From Sphingobium sufflavum (GTDB lineage: Bacteria > Pseudomonadota > Alphaproteobacteria > Sphingomonadales > Sphingomonadaceae), in contig NZ_JAJSSH010000017.1 in assembly GCF_021403115.1 (NCBI RefSeq), positions 1-64,000 of the forward strand: 64,000 nucleotides of DNA, given 5' to 3'. A model generated the notes under the pieces. The model searched no databases and was not told where the DNA came from. It worked only from the letters and a program-made list of their open reading frames with translations. Made by a program: the position numbers and the translations under genes. Of the stretch, positions 63,845 to 64,000 are shown piece by piece; position 1 is the first letter of the stretch; the number at the start of each line of letters is the position of its first letter.

Positions 63845-64000
63845 ATGACCCGCGCCCTCATCACCATCGACACCGAACTGTCCGCCAGCCGCCAGCAGGC
63901 CGGCATGGCGTGGCAGGATAATCTGCGCCATTCCCTGACCGGCAGCACCAATGTTGGCGACTATGGCATCGGCTGGCAGATGGACCGGATGGAGGCGCAT
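63845..64000 (+). CDS. partial polysaccharide-deacetylase-like protein (runs off window)
   Basis: The first 52 codons of a gene cut by the window end: MTRALITIDTELSASRQQAG then NLRHSLTGSTNVGDYGIGWQ. The ALITIDTE strand with an early Asp and the GDYGIxWQM pattern resemble the metal-site start of polysaccharide-deacetylase-like (NodB fold) proteins, often part of exopolysaccharide loci in sphingomonads. The ATG at 63845 is the first sensible start; no strong ribosome site is seen. The assignment is tentative because the catalytic region lies outside. Confidence 0.6.
   Translation, partial: MTRALITIDTELSASRQQAGMAWQDNLRHSLTGSTNVGDYGIGWQMDRMEAH

Overview
The window looks like chromosomal DNA of a high-GC alphaproteobacterium of the order Sphingomonadales (Sphingobium, Sphingomonas, Novosphingobium or a relative). 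Pointers are the base composition, the cobS/cobT pair next to a small DnaJ-like gene and bolA, the ATP12-rluC-HAD cluster, an ECF41 sigma factor, many GTG starts and TGA/ATG overlaps, and dispersed intergenic inverted repeats of a kind common in this group. The genus cannot be fixed from the sequence alone.

Region 1-3770 is accessory DNA with visibly lower GC. It holds a possible insertion-sequence end at the left edge, then three co-directional genes: a PD-(D/E)XK-nuclease-like protein, a ParB/Srx-like protein with a helical C-terminal domain, and an overlapping protein with an HEPN-type RNase motif. It abuts the 3' end of a tRNA-Gly(GCC) gene, the usual integration site of genomic islands. 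Between island and tRNA are AGTGGGG repeats spaced by about one and two helical turns. This is the best candidate here for an undescribed (defence-like) system.

Region 3846-24000 is mostly core metabolism: an HD-GYP protein with a degenerate metal dyad, lolA, a possible small RNA, an aldehyde dehydrogenase next to an acetolactate-synthase-like enzyme, class II DAHP synthase, a nitronate monooxygenase, cysS, cobT/cobS, a DnaJ-like gene, bolA-nudix, a phytanoyl-CoA-dioxygenase-like protein with an unusual tail, and the tyrC-hisC operon. Region 24000-33400 has small stress-type and membrane proteins, pyrE, dapE, a cupin gene broken by an in-frame stop, an ECF41 sigma factor/CMD-protein unit with a textbook promoter, a TonB-like gene behind a perfect palindrome, and an SnoaL-SDR-SnoaL operon.

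Region 33455-39421 is a tightly overlapping minus-strand operon (crcB, rluC-like, HAD phosphatase, small membrane protein, ATP12 chaperone, ABC ATPase, then nadB). Region 39500-52450 carries an SDR, a RarD-like transporter, a lipoprotein, a dihydroorotase homologue lacking one metal-ligand His, YgfZ coupled to a glutaminyl cyclase, acnA, a TauD-like dioxygenase, a VOC protein and an alpha/beta-hydrolase split by a frameshift in a six-G tract. Region 52783-63647 is a complete glycogen/alpha-glucan operon: glgP-glgB-glgC-glgA-glgX and a GH13 glucosidase. The window ends inside a gene resembling a polysaccharide deacetylase. No rRNA, CRISPR array or recognisable transposase or integrase gene is visible.
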